Shown: positions 27,229 through 35,970 of the stretch, in pieces
Layout: each line of letters opens with the position of its first letter
Position numbering within the stretch: position 1 is the first letter of the stretch
NCBI RefSeq assembly: GCF_042650605.1
Contig: NZ_JBHSBN010000015.1
Location: forward strand, 103,857-167,856
DNA from: Micromonospora_J zhanjiangensis
Lineage (GTDB): Bacteria > Actinomycetota > Actinomycetes > Mycobacteriales > Micromonosporaceae
Reading direction: 5' to 3'
Length of the DNA stretch: 64,000 nucleotides
The notes under the pieces: model-generated
Told to the model about the DNA's origin: nothing
The model's input: the letters and a program-made list of their open reading frames with translations, nothing else
The model's database searches: none
Position numbers and translations under genes: made by a program

Positions 27229-29526
27229 TCAGTCGGGGAAGAACGCGGTGAGGGCGGCGGCGGTCTGCGCGGCGTGGGTGGTGACGAAGTAGTGCCCGCC
27301 CTCGACGGTCCGGCAGCCGGCGACCAGGTCGGCCGGCAGCCGGGTCGCCACCTCCGCCGGCGTGCAGAGCGGGTCCTCGGCCCCGAGCAGCACATGCACC
27401 GGCACGGTCACCGGCAGGTCGAAGCCGTCCGGCAGCAACGCCACGTCCCGACGGAACCGGGGCAGCAGCAGGCGGGCGATCTCGTCCGGGCCGAACGTGC
27501 CGGCCGGCAGCAGGCCGAGCCGGGTCAGGCCGGCGATCAGGCGGTGGTCGTCCGGTTCGGCCAGCAGGTCCCGCAGCACCGGTCCGGCCAGCAGCGGCGG
27601 GGCGGCGAGCACCAGGCGTACCCCGGCCAGGTCCGCGCCGGCGACCTCGGCGATCGCCGCCACCAGCGCCGCGCCCAGGCTGTGGCCGAGCAGCACCGAC
27701 CCCTCCCCCAGGTACGGCCGGACGGCCCGCCACCAGCCACGGGCCGCCCGGTCCAGGGTGACCCCGTCGGCGTAGTCCGCCTCGCCCGCCACCACCCGCC
27801 AGCCGGGCGGCAACTGGCCGGCCAGCCGGGTGAACGACCCCGACGAACCACCGGCGTGCGGTACGCAGACCAGGGTGCGACCCGGCCCACCGCCACCCCC
27901 GCCGGGTCGGCCCGAGGCGTCGGTCCGGTCCGCGGCCGTAGCGTCGGGTCGGTCCGGGGCGTCGGGCCGGCCGGCGCGGAGCACCCGCAGCGTCACCGGC
28001 ACCGGCTCGACGCCCGCCGCGCGCAGCTTGAACCGGGCCAGCTTGCCGGTCGAGGTGACCGGCAACCGGTCGACCACCTCCACCGCCACCGGCCGCTTGA
28101 ACGGCGGCAGGCCGGCCCGGAACGCCTTCCACGCCGCCCGGCGTAGCGCCGCCGACTCGGTGCCGTCGGCCGGCACCAGGTACGCCACGGCCTGCTCCAG
28201 CCCGCTGTGGTCCCGGGACCCGACGACCGCGCACTGCGCCAACCCGGCCAGGCCGCGTACGGCGTTCTCGATCTCGACCGGCGCGACCTTGTAGCCGCCG
28301 ATGTTGAGCAGGTCGTCGCGCCGGCAGACGTACTCGATCGCGCCGTCGGGCCGGCGGCGGACGATGTCACCGGGGTACGCCCCGCCGTCGGCGAAGGTCC
28401 GGGCCTGCGCCTCGGGCCGGTCCAGGTAGCCGGCCGCGACGCAGCCGCCGGCCACGTGCAGCCGCCCCTCGGCGCCGTCCGGCAGCACCCGCCCCTCGTC
28501 GTCGCGGACCGTGAGGGTGACCCCGGGCACCGCCGTGCCGGTCGAGTCCGGCTCGGTGCCCCGGGTCGCCACCACGATGTGCAGCACCTCGGTGGCGCCC
28601 AGCCCGTTGCACAGCGGCACGCCGAAGCTCTCGGTGAACCCGGCACAGACCGGACCCGGCAGGTGTTCCCCGGCGGACACCGCCAGCCGCACCGAGCCCA
28701 GGTCCGGCGGGTCGCCGTGCCGGGCCCGGTCCAGCAGCGCCGCGTAGATCCGGGGCACCGCGCACAGCACCGTCGGGCGGTGCCGGGCGACGGTGGCGAC
28801 CACCCCGTACACGTCGGGCGGGCCCGGGCGCAGCACCGCGCTGGCCCCGGCGGCCAGCGGGAACAGCAGCGAGTTGCCGAAGCCGTACCCGAAGGAGAGC
28901 TTCGCCGTGGAGAACACCCGGTCGGCCGGGGTGAGGTCGAGCAGCCGGGCGAAGCCGGCGAGCACCGCGTCGATGCCGGCGACGGTGTGCCGGACGCCCT
29001 TCGGCACGCCGGTGCTGCCCGAGGTGTACTGGATCAGCACCACGTCCGCCGGTGCCTGCGGTGCCGCCGGCGCCAGGTCCTCGCCGGGCGTGCCGTCGCC
29101 GGGCGTGCCGTCTTCGTCGGGGGCGGGACCGGCCCGGTCCGGTCCGCCGCGCGGCACGTCGAGCGGCCCGGCGGCCGGCAGCGCCCGGGCCGCCCGGTCG
29201 TCCAGGTGCAGGTACCCGGCGGCGCAGTCACCGGCGATGAAGGACACCTCGGCCGGGGTCAGCATCGAGCTGACCGGCACCGCGACCATGCCCCGCCACC
29301 ACAGCGCGAGCACCGCCACCACGGTTGCGATCGCGTCGTCCGCCACCACCAGGCCGCACGCCCCGGCCGGGACGCCGGCCCGGTCCAGCCGGGCCGCGTA
29401 GCCCCGGACGGCCCGGTACAGCTCGGCGTAGGTGATCGAGCCGTCCGCGTCGACGAGGGCGGTCGCCCCGCCCCCGCCGGTCGTGACCCGGGCACCTACC
29501 AATCGCTCGACGAGATTTGTTGGCAC
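27229..29526 (-). CDS. Acyl/aryl-CoA ligase fused to a type II thioesterase
   Basis: Bifunctional protein of 765 residues. Residues 1-500: adenylate-forming ligase with IQYTSGSTGVPKGVRHTVAG, FSTAKLSFGYGFGNSLLFPL (close to benzoate-CoA ligases), LCNGLGATEVLHIVVATRGT, YPGDIVRRRPDGAIEYVCRR and the catalytic Lys in LPVTSTGKLARFKL. After a Pro/Gly/Asp-rich linker, residues from 540: alpha/beta hydrolase with LVCVPHAGGSSGSF, nucleophile Ser in LLGHSLGAALVAA and final His in GGHYFVTTH, a type II thioesterase. GTG 29526 overlaps the upstream gene by 31 bases. It is the last gene of an ACP-KS-KS-like operon, where it would load or activate an acid and edit or release the product. No separate ACP domain is seen. 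Confidence 0.88.
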   Translation of the reverse strand: MPTNLVERLVGARVTTGGGGATALVDADGSITYAELYRAVRGYAARLDRAGVPAGACGLVVADDAIATVVAVLALWWRGMVAVPVSSMLTPAEVSFIAGDCAAGYLHLDDRAARALPAAGPLDVPRGGPDRAGPAPDEDGTPGDGTPGEDLAPAAPQAPADVVLIQYTSGSTGVPKGVRHTVAGIDAVLAGFARLLDLTPADRVFSTAKLSFGYGFGNSLLFPLAAGASAVLRPGPPDVYGVVATVARHRPTVLCAVPRIYAALLDRARHGDPPDLGSVRLAVSAGEHLPGPVCAGFTESFGVPLCNGLGATEVLHIVVATRGTEPDSTGTAVPGVTLTVRDDEGRVLPDGAEGRLHVAGGCVAAGYLDRPEAQARTFADGGAYPGDIVRRRPDGAIEYVCRRDDLLNIGGYKVAPVEIENAVRGLAGLAQCAVVGSRDHSGLEQAVAYLVPADGTESAALRRAAWKAFRAGLPPFKRPVAVEVVDRLPVTSTGKLARFKLRAAGVEPVPVTLRVLRAGRPDAPDRPDATAADRTDASGRPGGGGGGPGRTLVCVPHAGGSSGSFTRLAGQLPPGWRVVAGEADYADGVTLDRAARGWWRAVRPYLGEGSVLLGHSLGAALVAAIAEVAGADLAGVRLVLAAPPLLAGPVLRDLLAEPDDHRLIAGLTRLGLLPAGTFGPDEIARLLLPRFRRDVALLPDGFDLPVTVPVHVLLGAEDPLCTPAEVATRLPADLVAGCRTVEGGHYFVTTHAAQTAAALTAFFPD

Positions 29527-30530
29527 GACGACGAGACCTCCACGATGGATGCGTTGCCGGTCGGCTCGACCGCGAGGGCGAGCAGGTTCGCCGGTCGGTC
29601 CGCGACGCGGCAGCGGGCCACCGCGCAAACCACCGCCAGCAGTCCGCCGGCCGCGCCGAGGTCGCCCAACCGCCGCTCGACGTGCCACACCGGCCGGCCG
29701 GCGAGCGCGTCGACGACGGCCGGGTCGGGCGTGGACAGCACCACCGCGTCCACCGGGCCGGCCGCGTCGACGAGATCCCGGAGCCGGCCGCCGAGCCGGT
29801 CCGGGTCCAGACCGACCCGACGGGCGCCGCGCAGCACGACCGCCGAGCCGTCCGAGGCGTCCGGGGCATCCGCCGGCTCGACGGCCAGGCAGACGGCCCC
29901 CTCGGCCGGGACGTGGTCGCCGGTCGCGCCGGCCAGGCTCCACCGGCTCAGCGACGCGGACGCGCCGACCAGCGCCCGCGGCGCCTCACCGGCGGCGAGC
30001 AGCCGGACCGCCTCGACCAGCGCCGACAACCCCGCCGTCGGGCCGCCGAGCAGCGTCTCGACCGGTCCGGTACGACCGAGCCGGACGGACACCGTCGAGG
30101 CCGGCCCGTTGTGCGCCGAGGCCGGCGCGACGAGCGGGCTACTCAGCCCGGGTTCGAGCAGCGCGGCGTCGGTGCAGATGGCGGCGTACTCGGCCAGCCC
30201 GGCGGTGGAACTGGCCCACAGCACGGCCGCCGGGTCCGGCCCGGTGTGCCGGTCCGGGGTGGCCTGCGCGGCGGCGGCGAGCGCGAGCAGCGACTCGTGC
30301 GGCCAGCCGCGCAGTCCCCGGGTCGGCAGCCGGTCCGGCAGGCGTACCTCGACCGGGCCGTGCACCCGGCGGTCGAGCGGGGCGAGGTCGGTGTCCGGCG
30401 CGACGAACCGTCGGTCGGCCGCCGGCACGGCGACCCGGCCGGTGACCTGGTCGAGCAGGTCGTCCGGTCCGGCCACTCCGGCCAGCCGCAGGCCCAGGCC
30501 ACGGACCGCGAAGCTCCCGTCAGCCGACAT
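29496..30530 (-). CDS. Ketosynthase-like protein lacking catalytic residues
   Basis: Protein of 344 residues with remnants of the thiolase fold: PAAVLWASSTAGLAEYAAIC, PASAHNGPASTVSVRL and GGPTAGLSALVEAVRLLAAG followed by RALVGASASLSRW. At the position of the ketosynthase cysteine it reads TLLGGPTAG, and no HGTGT or KGQLGH motif is present, so it cannot condense. It is shorter than a normal ketosynthase (about 410). By position after an active ketosynthase it resembles a chain-length-factor-like partner of type II systems, but with a different residue at the key site. ATG 30530 has AAGGG upstream and overlaps the preceding gene by 11 bases. Confidence 0.75.
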   Translation of the reverse strand: MSADGSFAVRGLGLRLAGVAGPDDLLDQVTGRVAVPAADRRFVAPDTDLAPLDRRVHGPVEVRLPDRLPTRGLRGWPHESLLALAAAAQATPDRHTGPDPAAVLWASSTAGLAEYAAICTDAALLEPGLSSPLVAPASAHNGPASTVSVRLGRTGPVETLLGGPTAGLSALVEAVRLLAAGEAPRALVGASASLSRWSLAGATGDHVPAEGAVCLAVEPADAPDASDGSAVVLRGARRVGLDPDRLGGRLRDLVDAAGPVDAVVLSTPDPAVVDALAGRPVWHVERRLGDLGAAGGLLAVVCAVARCRVADRPANLLALAVEPTGNASIVEVSSSCQQISSSDW

Positions 30531-31875
30531 CGCCGTCACCCTTCCCGACCGACAGGCCGTCGCCCCTCCCGACCGACAGGCCGTCGCCCCTCCCGACCGG
30601 CAGGCCGTCGCCCTTCCCGAAAAGCAGGGTGGTCACCGCCCCACCGAACCCGAACGCCGGGCTGGCCACCAGGTCCAGCCGGGTCCGCCGGCCCTCGGGC
30701 GGGACCAGGTCGATCCCGTCGCACTCCGGATCCGGTCGGTGCAGCGTCACGTTCCCGGGGACGAAGTCCTCGGCCAGCGCCCGGACGACGAGCACCGCCT
30801 CCAGCGCCGCCGCCGCGCCGACCGCGTGGCCGAGCTGCCCCTTCACCGAGGAGACCACCGGCCGGTCCCGGCCGGCCAGCACCTTGGCGGTGGCCCGCGC
30901 CTCGACCCCGTCGTTGGCCGGCGTCCCGGTGCCGTGCGCGCAGACCCAGTCGACGTCGTCCGGCTGCCGGCCGGCCCGGGCCAGCGCCGCCTGCATCGTC
31001 GCCACCAGCGCCGCACCGTCCGGGTGCGGCTGGGTCGGGTGGTACGCGTCGGCCGCCGACGCGCAGGCCAGCAGCCGGGCCCGGACCGGACCGCCCCGGG
31101 TGGCGAGCCGGTCGGCGCGCTCCAGGACCAGCACCCCGGCCCCCTCGGCGGGCATCGTGCCGCGCCGGTCGGCGTCGAACGGCCGGACCACGTCCGGCGC
31201 CAGCGCACGCAGCGAGGTGAACATGGCGAACACCTCCAACGACAACTCGTCGACCCCGGCGCAGACCGCGACGTCCACCTCGCCGGCCCGGACCGCCCGG
31301 AAACCGGCCGCGATCGCCGCGTTGCCGCTGGAGCAACCCGGGCCGACCAGCACGGCGGGCCCGATCCCGCGGACCACCGCCCGGACCGGGTCGAGCAGGC
31401 CGTCTGCGCGGGCCCAACCGGAGCCCGACACCCGCAGTCGGCCCGGTTCGATGCCCCGGTCCAGCAGCGGCCGGGTGCCCATCACCGTGCCGACGTACAG
31501 GCCGAGCACCTCGCGCCGGTAATCGGCGGCCAGGCCGGCGTGGGCCAGCGCCTCCAGCACGGCCGCCGCCAGGTACCGGCCGGCCAGCGACTCCGGCCCG
31601 GGCACCGGGCCGGCCAGCGACTCCAGCCCGGGCACCGGGCCTACCAGCGACTCGTGTGCGGGGACCGGGCCGGCCAGCGCCGCCAGCGCGGCGGCCGGTA
31701 CCTCGCCGGCCCGCCGGGTCGGATAGCCCGACACGTCGAACCGGGTCACCGGCCCGGTCAACACCCGGCCGCCGGTCACCGCGGACCAGAGCCGGTCCGC
31801 GCCGAGTCCGGCCGCGCTGACCGCGCCGACCCCGGCCACCGCCACCGCCGGAGGTCGGCCCGCGTCAGTCGGCAA
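30520..31875 (-). CDS. Beta-ketoacyl synthase
   Basis: Condensing enzyme of 451 residues. Catalytic set intact: C181 in LVGPGCSSGNAAI, H314 in CAHGTGTPAND, K345 and H350 in SVKGQLGHAVGAA. TTG 31875 is used as start because GGGGGG is well spaced upstream and the alternative GTG 31845 would delete part of the first strand (VAVAGVGAVSAAG). Two protein segments are encoded by tandem DNA repeats: GPVP(x)xESLAG three times near residues 68-99, and the extreme C-terminus with repeats of GRGDGLSV. It overlaps ACP upstream and the ketosynthase-like gene downstream. It would extend an acyl chain on the adjacent ACP. Confidence 0.9.
   Translation of the reverse strand: MPTDAGRPPAVAVAGVGAVSAAGLGADRLWSAVTGGRVLTGPVTRFDVSGYPTRRAGEVPAAALAALAGPVPAHESLVGPVPGLESLAGPVPGPESLAGRYLAAAVLEALAHAGLAADYRREVLGLYVGTVMGTRPLLDRGIEPGRLRVSGSGWARADGLLDPVRAVVRGIGPAVLVGPGCSSGNAAIAAGFRAVRAGEVDVAVCAGVDELSLEVFAMFTSLRALAPDVVRPFDADRRGTMPAEGAGVLVLERADRLATRGGPVRARLLACASAADAYHPTQPHPDGAALVATMQAALARAGRQPDDVDWVCAHGTGTPANDGVEARATAKVLAGRDRPVVSSVKGQLGHAVGAAAALEAVLVVRALAEDFVPGNVTLHRPDPECDGIDLVPPEGRRTRLDLVASPAFGFGGAVTTLLFGKGDGLPVGRGDGLSVGRGDGLSVGKGDGDVG
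30547..30618. repeat. Three 24-bp tandem repeats at the 3' end of the ketosynthase gene
   Basis: Units 30547-30570, 30571-30594 and 30595-30618; the first two are identical, the third differs at two positions. They keep frame and encode an eight-residue repeat in the C-terminal tail of the ketosynthase. Confidence 0.9.
31581..31670. repeat. Three 30-bp tandem repeats inside the ketosynthase gene
   Basis: Units 31581-31610, 31611-31640 and 31641-31670; the first two differ at one position, the third is more diverged. They encode a ten-residue repeat inserted where the N-terminal part of the ketosynthase fold normally has a short loop. Confidence 0.88.
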
Positions 31876-32125
31876 GGGTCACCCCCCGGGTACGCAGCAC
31901 GGCCAGTACGTCGCCGAAGCTGTTCAGCCCGGCGGCCTCGGTGTCGGTGAGCCGCACGCCGAGCTGCCGCTCGATGCGTACCACGAATTCGATCTTCTGA
32001 AGCGAGTCGATGCCCAGGTCCTCGTAGAAGGCCGCGTCCTCGGTCACGTCCGCGGTCTCCACCTCGAACGTGTCCGCGGCCAGTGCGCGCAGGTCGGCGG
32101 CCGACATCTCATTCATCCGCGGCAT
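31865..32125 (-). CDS. Acyl carrier protein
   Basis: Free-standing ACP of 86 residues. Phosphopantetheine attachment Ser is S41 in YEDLGIDSLQKIEFVVRIE, the canonical DSL context. ATG 32125 follows GAAGGAG at six bases. It is the first gene of a four-gene minus-strand operon and overlaps the ketosynthase start by 11 bases. The 277-bp region upstream, up to the dus gene, is less GC-rich near 32200-32300 and should hold the promoter; TTTCAAC and TGATAC on the minus strand near 32212-32232 are possible -35/-10 elements. This ACP differs from the primary fatty acid ACP context (no fabD/fabH/fabF nearby). Confidence 0.92.
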   Translation of the reverse strand: MPRMNEMSAADLRALAADTFEVETADVTEDAAFYEDLGIDSLQKIEFVVRIERQLGVRLTDTEAAGLNSFGDVLAVLRTRGVTLAD

Positions 32126-32402
32126 TCCCGGCTCCTTCCTGGTCCCCACTCGGACGCGGGCGCCCGCGAACGGCGTTGGGACAATCGTCGCAGCCAGGGG
32201 TTCAACTTTGGTATCAGTCGATATGTTGAAAGCGTCGACCGGACATCACCGCGACCAGCCAGAGTGGACGGCCCTGAAAGGTGGATTTTCCACTGTGTAC
32301 CGATGACGCCCGTACCGCCTGACCCGTTGACTCTGGTGGCCACCGGACTAACCTGGTTGGAATGAAGATCGACCGGGCGTGCCGGAGCCGGCCGGGGACC
32401 GC

Positions 32403-33572
32403 TCAGCCGCCGGAGTCGGCCAGTTCCGCGCCGTCCGGCACGGTGTCGGCGTCCCGGTCGGCCAGCCAGCCCTCGGGCAGCAGCACCTTGCCGGGCGCGT
32501 TGGTCCGCCCGCGCGGCTGACCCAGGGTGCTCACCGGGAACGGCTCCGCCGGGTCCAGTCGGCCCAGCAGGTCGTCCAACTCGGTCAGGCCGTTCACCAT
32601 CGCCAGGGCGCGGCGCAGGTCGCCGCCGACCGGAAAGCCCTTCAGGTACCAGGCGACGTGCTTACGGAAGTCGGTGCAGCCGTCCCGTTCGTCGCCCAGC
32701 CAGTCGACCAGCAACTCGGCGTGCCGGCGCATGGTCACGGCCACCTCACCCAAGGCCGGCAACCGCCGGTCCGACCGACCGGCGAAGGCCGCGGCCAGAT
32801 CGGCGAAGAGCCACGGACGGCCCAGGCAACCCCGGCCGACCACCACCCCGTCGACCCCGGTGTGCGCCACCATCCGCAGCGCGTCGTCGGCCTCCCAGAT
32901 GTCACCGTTGCCGAGCACCGGTACGGACAGCGCCTGCTTCAACGTCCCGATCGCGTCCCAGTCGGCAGTGCCCGAATAGCGCTGCGCGGCCGTACGCCCG
33001 TGCAGGGCCACCGCGGCCACCCCGGCGTCCTGCGCGGCGAGCCCGGCCTCGACGTACGTCAGATGGTCGTCGTCGATCCCCTTGCGCATCTTCACCGTGA
33101 CCGGCACCCCGGCGGGCGCCGCCGCCGCGACCGCGGCCCGGACGATCCGGGCGAACAGCCGGCGCCGCCAGGGCAGCGCGGAGCCGCCGCCCTTGCGGGT
33201 GACCTTGGGCACCGGGCAGCCGAAGTTGAGGTCGACGTGGTCGGCCAGGTCCTCCTCCACCACCATCCGCACGGCGGCGGCGGTGACCTCCGGATCGATG
33301 CCGTAGAGCTGCAGGCTGCGCGGCCGTTCGTCGGCCCCGAAGGCGATCATGCGGAGGGTCTTCGGGTTCCGCTCGACCAGCGCCCGGGTGGTGATCATCT
33401 CGCAGACGTAGAGACCGCCACCCTGTTCCCGACACAGTTGCCGGAACGCGACATTGGTGATCCCGGCCATCGGGGCGAGCACGACCGGCGGCGACACCCG
33501 GTGCTGCCCGAGCGCCAGCGGCGGCAGCACCCCGACCTGCCCCGGCTCCGTCACCCCGACCCCGATACCCAC
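32403..33572 (-). CDS. dusB: tRNA-dihydrouridine synthase
   Basis: FMN enzyme of 389 residues that reduces uridines in tRNA. PPVVLAPMAGITNVAFRQLC, catalytic Cys in HVDLNFGCPVPKVTRKGGGS, VTVKMRKGIDDDHLTY, VALHGRTAAQRYSG and VGRGCLGRPWLF are the family blocks in the right order. GTG 33572 is taken as start; GTG 33554 is possible. It is free-standing. Confidence 0.95.
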   Translation of the reverse strand: MGIGVGVTEPGQVGVLPPLALGQHRVSPPVVLAPMAGITNVAFRQLCREQGGGLYVCEMITTRALVERNPKTLRMIAFGADERPRSLQLYGIDPEVTAAAVRMVVEEDLADHVDLNFGCPVPKVTRKGGGSALPWRRRLFARIVRAAVAAAAPAGVPVTVKMRKGIDDDHLTYVEAGLAAQDAGVAAVALHGRTAAQRYSGTADWDAIGTLKQALSVPVLGNGDIWEADDALRMVAHTGVDGVVVGRGCLGRPWLFADLAAAFAGRSDRRLPALGEVAVTMRRHAELLVDWLGDERDGCTDFRKHVAWYLKGFPVGGDLRRALAMVNGLTELDDLLGRLDPAEPFPVSTLGQPRGRTNAPGKVLLPEGWLADRDADTVPDGAELADSGG

Positions 33573-33688
33573 CGCACGAGTGTACGGAGGGGTTCCGGCG
33601 CGGTCGCACTCGTCGGGCCCCGGGTGGGCCGCCCGTCACACCGGCGACCGCGTCCCGGGCGGCGAAGCGGCGTACGTTCGGGGCCACC

Positions 33689-34429
33689 TCAGCGGAGGCC
33701 GGGGAGGTTGGGCTGTCCGTTCGGGAGGGGCCCGTTGCTGTTCATCAGGGTGCGCAGGCCGGTTTCCTGGTAGCCGGTGGGAACGGTCGCGGACTCGAGG
33801 CAACCGCTGCCGGCGGGGATGGCCGGTGGCCGGTCCGGGAAGAGGTCCACCACCGACTCGGTCGAGTGCGGCGCGATCATTCTGAGGTCGACGCTGACGT
33901 TGGTGGTGTGCGTATCGATCCGACCCACTCCGTCCATCCGTACGAAGTACGACACCCCGTCCACGATCTTGTAGCCGTAGGCGGCGTACTGCCACCACTC
34001 GCTTCTTGCCTTCGGCACCAGCGACCACCTGGCCTCGGGCGACGGGCCGGAGCTCGGGCCACCGGTGACGGCGGCACCTGGTTTCGCCGTGCCGCCGTGG
34101 GGCGGGGGCGGCACGCAGGCGGCGAAGTACATCACCCATCCGTCGCCGCGCAGGTCGTTGAGGATCTTCGTGGACTCGATCCGGGCGGCAGTCGCAGGGT
34201 CCGTCGACCGGATCCCGATCACGTCGGCCACGACGGTGTTACGAACCGGCGTCCTGCCGGCCAGGTAGCCGGCTTCAGCGTGCGGCTTCCGATCCCGGGC
34301 CACCAACGGGTCGGCCAGCATGGCCTTCACCCGGTCCCGGTCCAGGTCGGTGGTATCGGCCGGACAACCCGCCAGCAGGGCCACCGCCGGCAGGGCCACC
34401 ACGGCGGTACGCAGACGCCGCCCGATCAT
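33689..34429 (-). CDS. Predicted lipoprotein, coupled to the WXG/peptidase gene
   Basis: Protein of 246 residues with a lipobox: VVALPAVALLAGCPADTTDL, acylated Cys at about residue 22. The mature part has RIESTKILNDLRGDGWVMYF, SEWWQYAAYGYKIVDGVSYF and TTNVSVDLRMIAPHSTESVV, a beta-rich extracytoplasmic domain not recognised. ATG 34429 overlaps the stop of the upstream gene (ATGA), so its synthesis is coupled to that of the predicted effector. An immunity or surface-anchoring role is possible but unproven. Confidence 0.85.
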   Translation of the reverse strand: MIGRRLRTAVVALPAVALLAGCPADTTDLDRDRVKAMLADPLVARDRKPHAEAGYLAGRTPVRNTVVADVIGIRSTDPATAARIESTKILNDLRGDGWVMYFAACVPPPPHGGTAKPGAAVTGGPSSGPSPEARWSLVPKARSEWWQYAAYGYKIVDGVSYFVRMDGVGRIDTHTTNVSVDLRMIAPHSTESVVDLFPDRPPAIPAGSGCLESATVPTGYQETGLRTLMNSNGPLPNGQPNLPGLR

Positions 34430-35958
34430 GACGGAACGATCACTCCCTGGACGTGGTGGTACCCGAGCGCGGACGTGTTCCCGTTGCGGAAGTCGTCCTC
34501 GCTGACCACCGCCATGTTCCCGGACGGGTCGTAAAAGATCAGGTTGCCGCCCTCGTGGCCGACCAGCAGCACGTAGTGCGCCGGATACGAGTCGCCGATG
34601 AGCACCGGCACGGTGTGCCCGGCATCCACCGCACCAATGGCGTCGTCCAGGGCGGGATTGACCGACCCCGGGCTGGTGTCGTCCACCAGCCGCCAGTCGT
34701 AGCGGGCTCCGAACGAGTCGGCGTGCTCGTTCAACTCGTCGCTGACTCCCCACGGGCTGGTCCCCAACCGCTGCGGCCAGGTCGTGTTGGTGGCGTCGTG
34801 GATCCGCAACTCCTCGGCCCTGAGCCGGTCCGCGAACGTCGGCACCTCACCGTCCTCGCCGGTGCCGGTAAGGCTCAAGGCGTAGATCGGGTCGTTCATC
34901 GCCCGGGCGATGAGGATCGAGGTCGAGCCACAGGTGGTGCCGTCGACCTGACGGACGGCGGTGCCACCGTGGGTGACCGGCCCACGGGCGCCGGGGTCGA
35001 CCAGGCTGAGCTGGGTGCGCAGCCAGTACTCGGACCGGCCCCGGATCCGGTCGGCGAACGAGTCGATCTCCTCGACGCCGTGGCCGGCCGCGAGGGCCTT
35101 CATCAGGTACGCCCGCTCCACCGACGAACCGGCCCGCGCCAGCAGCTCGTCGAACCGCTGCCGTTCGGCGGGCGGGAGCGCGTCCAGCAGGTCACCGGCC
35201 CGCCGCAGCTGGGCGGTGCTGAGGATCCCGTTGTCCTCGGCACCCGAACCGGAGATGCCCGCCGCGGCGAGTCGTACCGTGTCGAACGGCGACCCGGCCG
35301 AGGCGCCGAACGCCCCGGCGCGGGCCTTGCCGGTCACGTCCCGCAGTCCCCGGCGCAGCGTGTCCTGCGCCGCCTGGAGCTGCTCGAACACCCGGATCGC
35401 GGCGCGCACCGCGGCCAGCGCCCGGCGCAGCAGGTCGTCGAAGCCGTCCTCGTCCCACCAGCGCGCCACGGTGGCGACCAGGGCCCGGCCGATCTCCAGC
35501 AGGCTGTCCAGCTCCCGGCCCACGTCGGCGAGCGCCTGGCGGTGGTCGGCCAGTTCCCGGTCGAGCCGGCGCACCTCGTCGGCGTAGACCTCCAGCAGGC
35601 CCGCCGTGGTCCGCATCGCGGGTGCGGCCTGCTCCATCAGCGTCTGGGTCGCCGTCAGCGCGGCCACCGCCCCGGTGCCCGACTCGCCCCGCCAGACCGC
35701 GGGCACCGAGCCGGCCACCGCGTCGAGGGCGCCGTGGGTGCCGTCCAGGGCCGACGCCATCCGCCGGCAGGCCGCCGCCTGGGCGTCGATGCCGGCCGGG
35801 TCGCCGGGGACGTCCCGGGTGATCGACGTCAACTCGTGCCACAGCGAGGCGAGCAGACCGGCCAGCGCGACCGGGTCGCCCACCGTCGCCAGCGCCGCCG
35901 CCGCGTCGCGCAGCCGGACCAGGACGGTGCTCACCTGCCGCCGGTCGTCGGAGGTCAT
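34426..35958 (-). CDS. WXG100-like protein with C-terminal cysteine-peptidase-like domain
   Basis: Protein of 510 residues. The N-terminal about 210 residues are helical and resemble WXG100/LXG secretion modules (VAGSVPAVWRGESGTGAVAA with a W near residue 89, then long coiled helices around LEVYADEVRRLDRELADHRQ). The C-terminal domain from about 325 carries a papain/C39-type arrangement: C343 in VDGTTCGSTSILIARAM, H461 in SYPAHYVLLVGHEG and D477 in LIFYDPSGN. This architecture is typical of polymorphic toxins or cell-wall-acting effectors exported by a type VII system. ATG 35958 lies 12 bases after a smaller WXG-like gene. No EccC or other ESX gene is in the window. Confidence 0.78.
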   Translation of the reverse strand: MTSDDRRQVSTVLVRLRDAAAALATVGDPVALAGLLASLWHELTSITRDVPGDPAGIDAQAAACRRMASALDGTHGALDAVAGSVPAVWRGESGTGAVAALTATQTLMEQAAPAMRTTAGLLEVYADEVRRLDRELADHRQALADVGRELDSLLEIGRALVATVARWWDEDGFDDLLRRALAAVRAAIRVFEQLQAAQDTLRRGLRDVTGKARAGAFGASAGSPFDTVRLAAAGISGSGAEDNGILSTAQLRRAGDLLDALPPAERQRFDELLARAGSSVERAYLMKALAAGHGVEEIDSFADRIRGRSEYWLRTQLSLVDPGARGPVTHGGTAVRQVDGTTCGSTSILIARAMNDPIYALSLTGTGEDGEVPTFADRLRAEELRIHDATNTTWPQRLGTSPWGVSDELNEHADSFGARYDWRLVDDTSPGSVNPALDDAIGAVDAGHTVPVLIGDSYPAHYVLLVGHEGGNLIFYDPSGNMAVVSEDDFRNGNTSALGYHHVQGVIVPS

Positions 35959-35970
35959 GGCCGCGCCCCC

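Noticed and set aside
28207..31950. Very long open frame on the plus strand (over 1200 codons) across the ketosynthase operon
   Set aside because: It is the antisense shadow of four well-supported minus-strand genes in high-GC DNA; its translation is Arg/Gly/Pro/His-rich with no domain.
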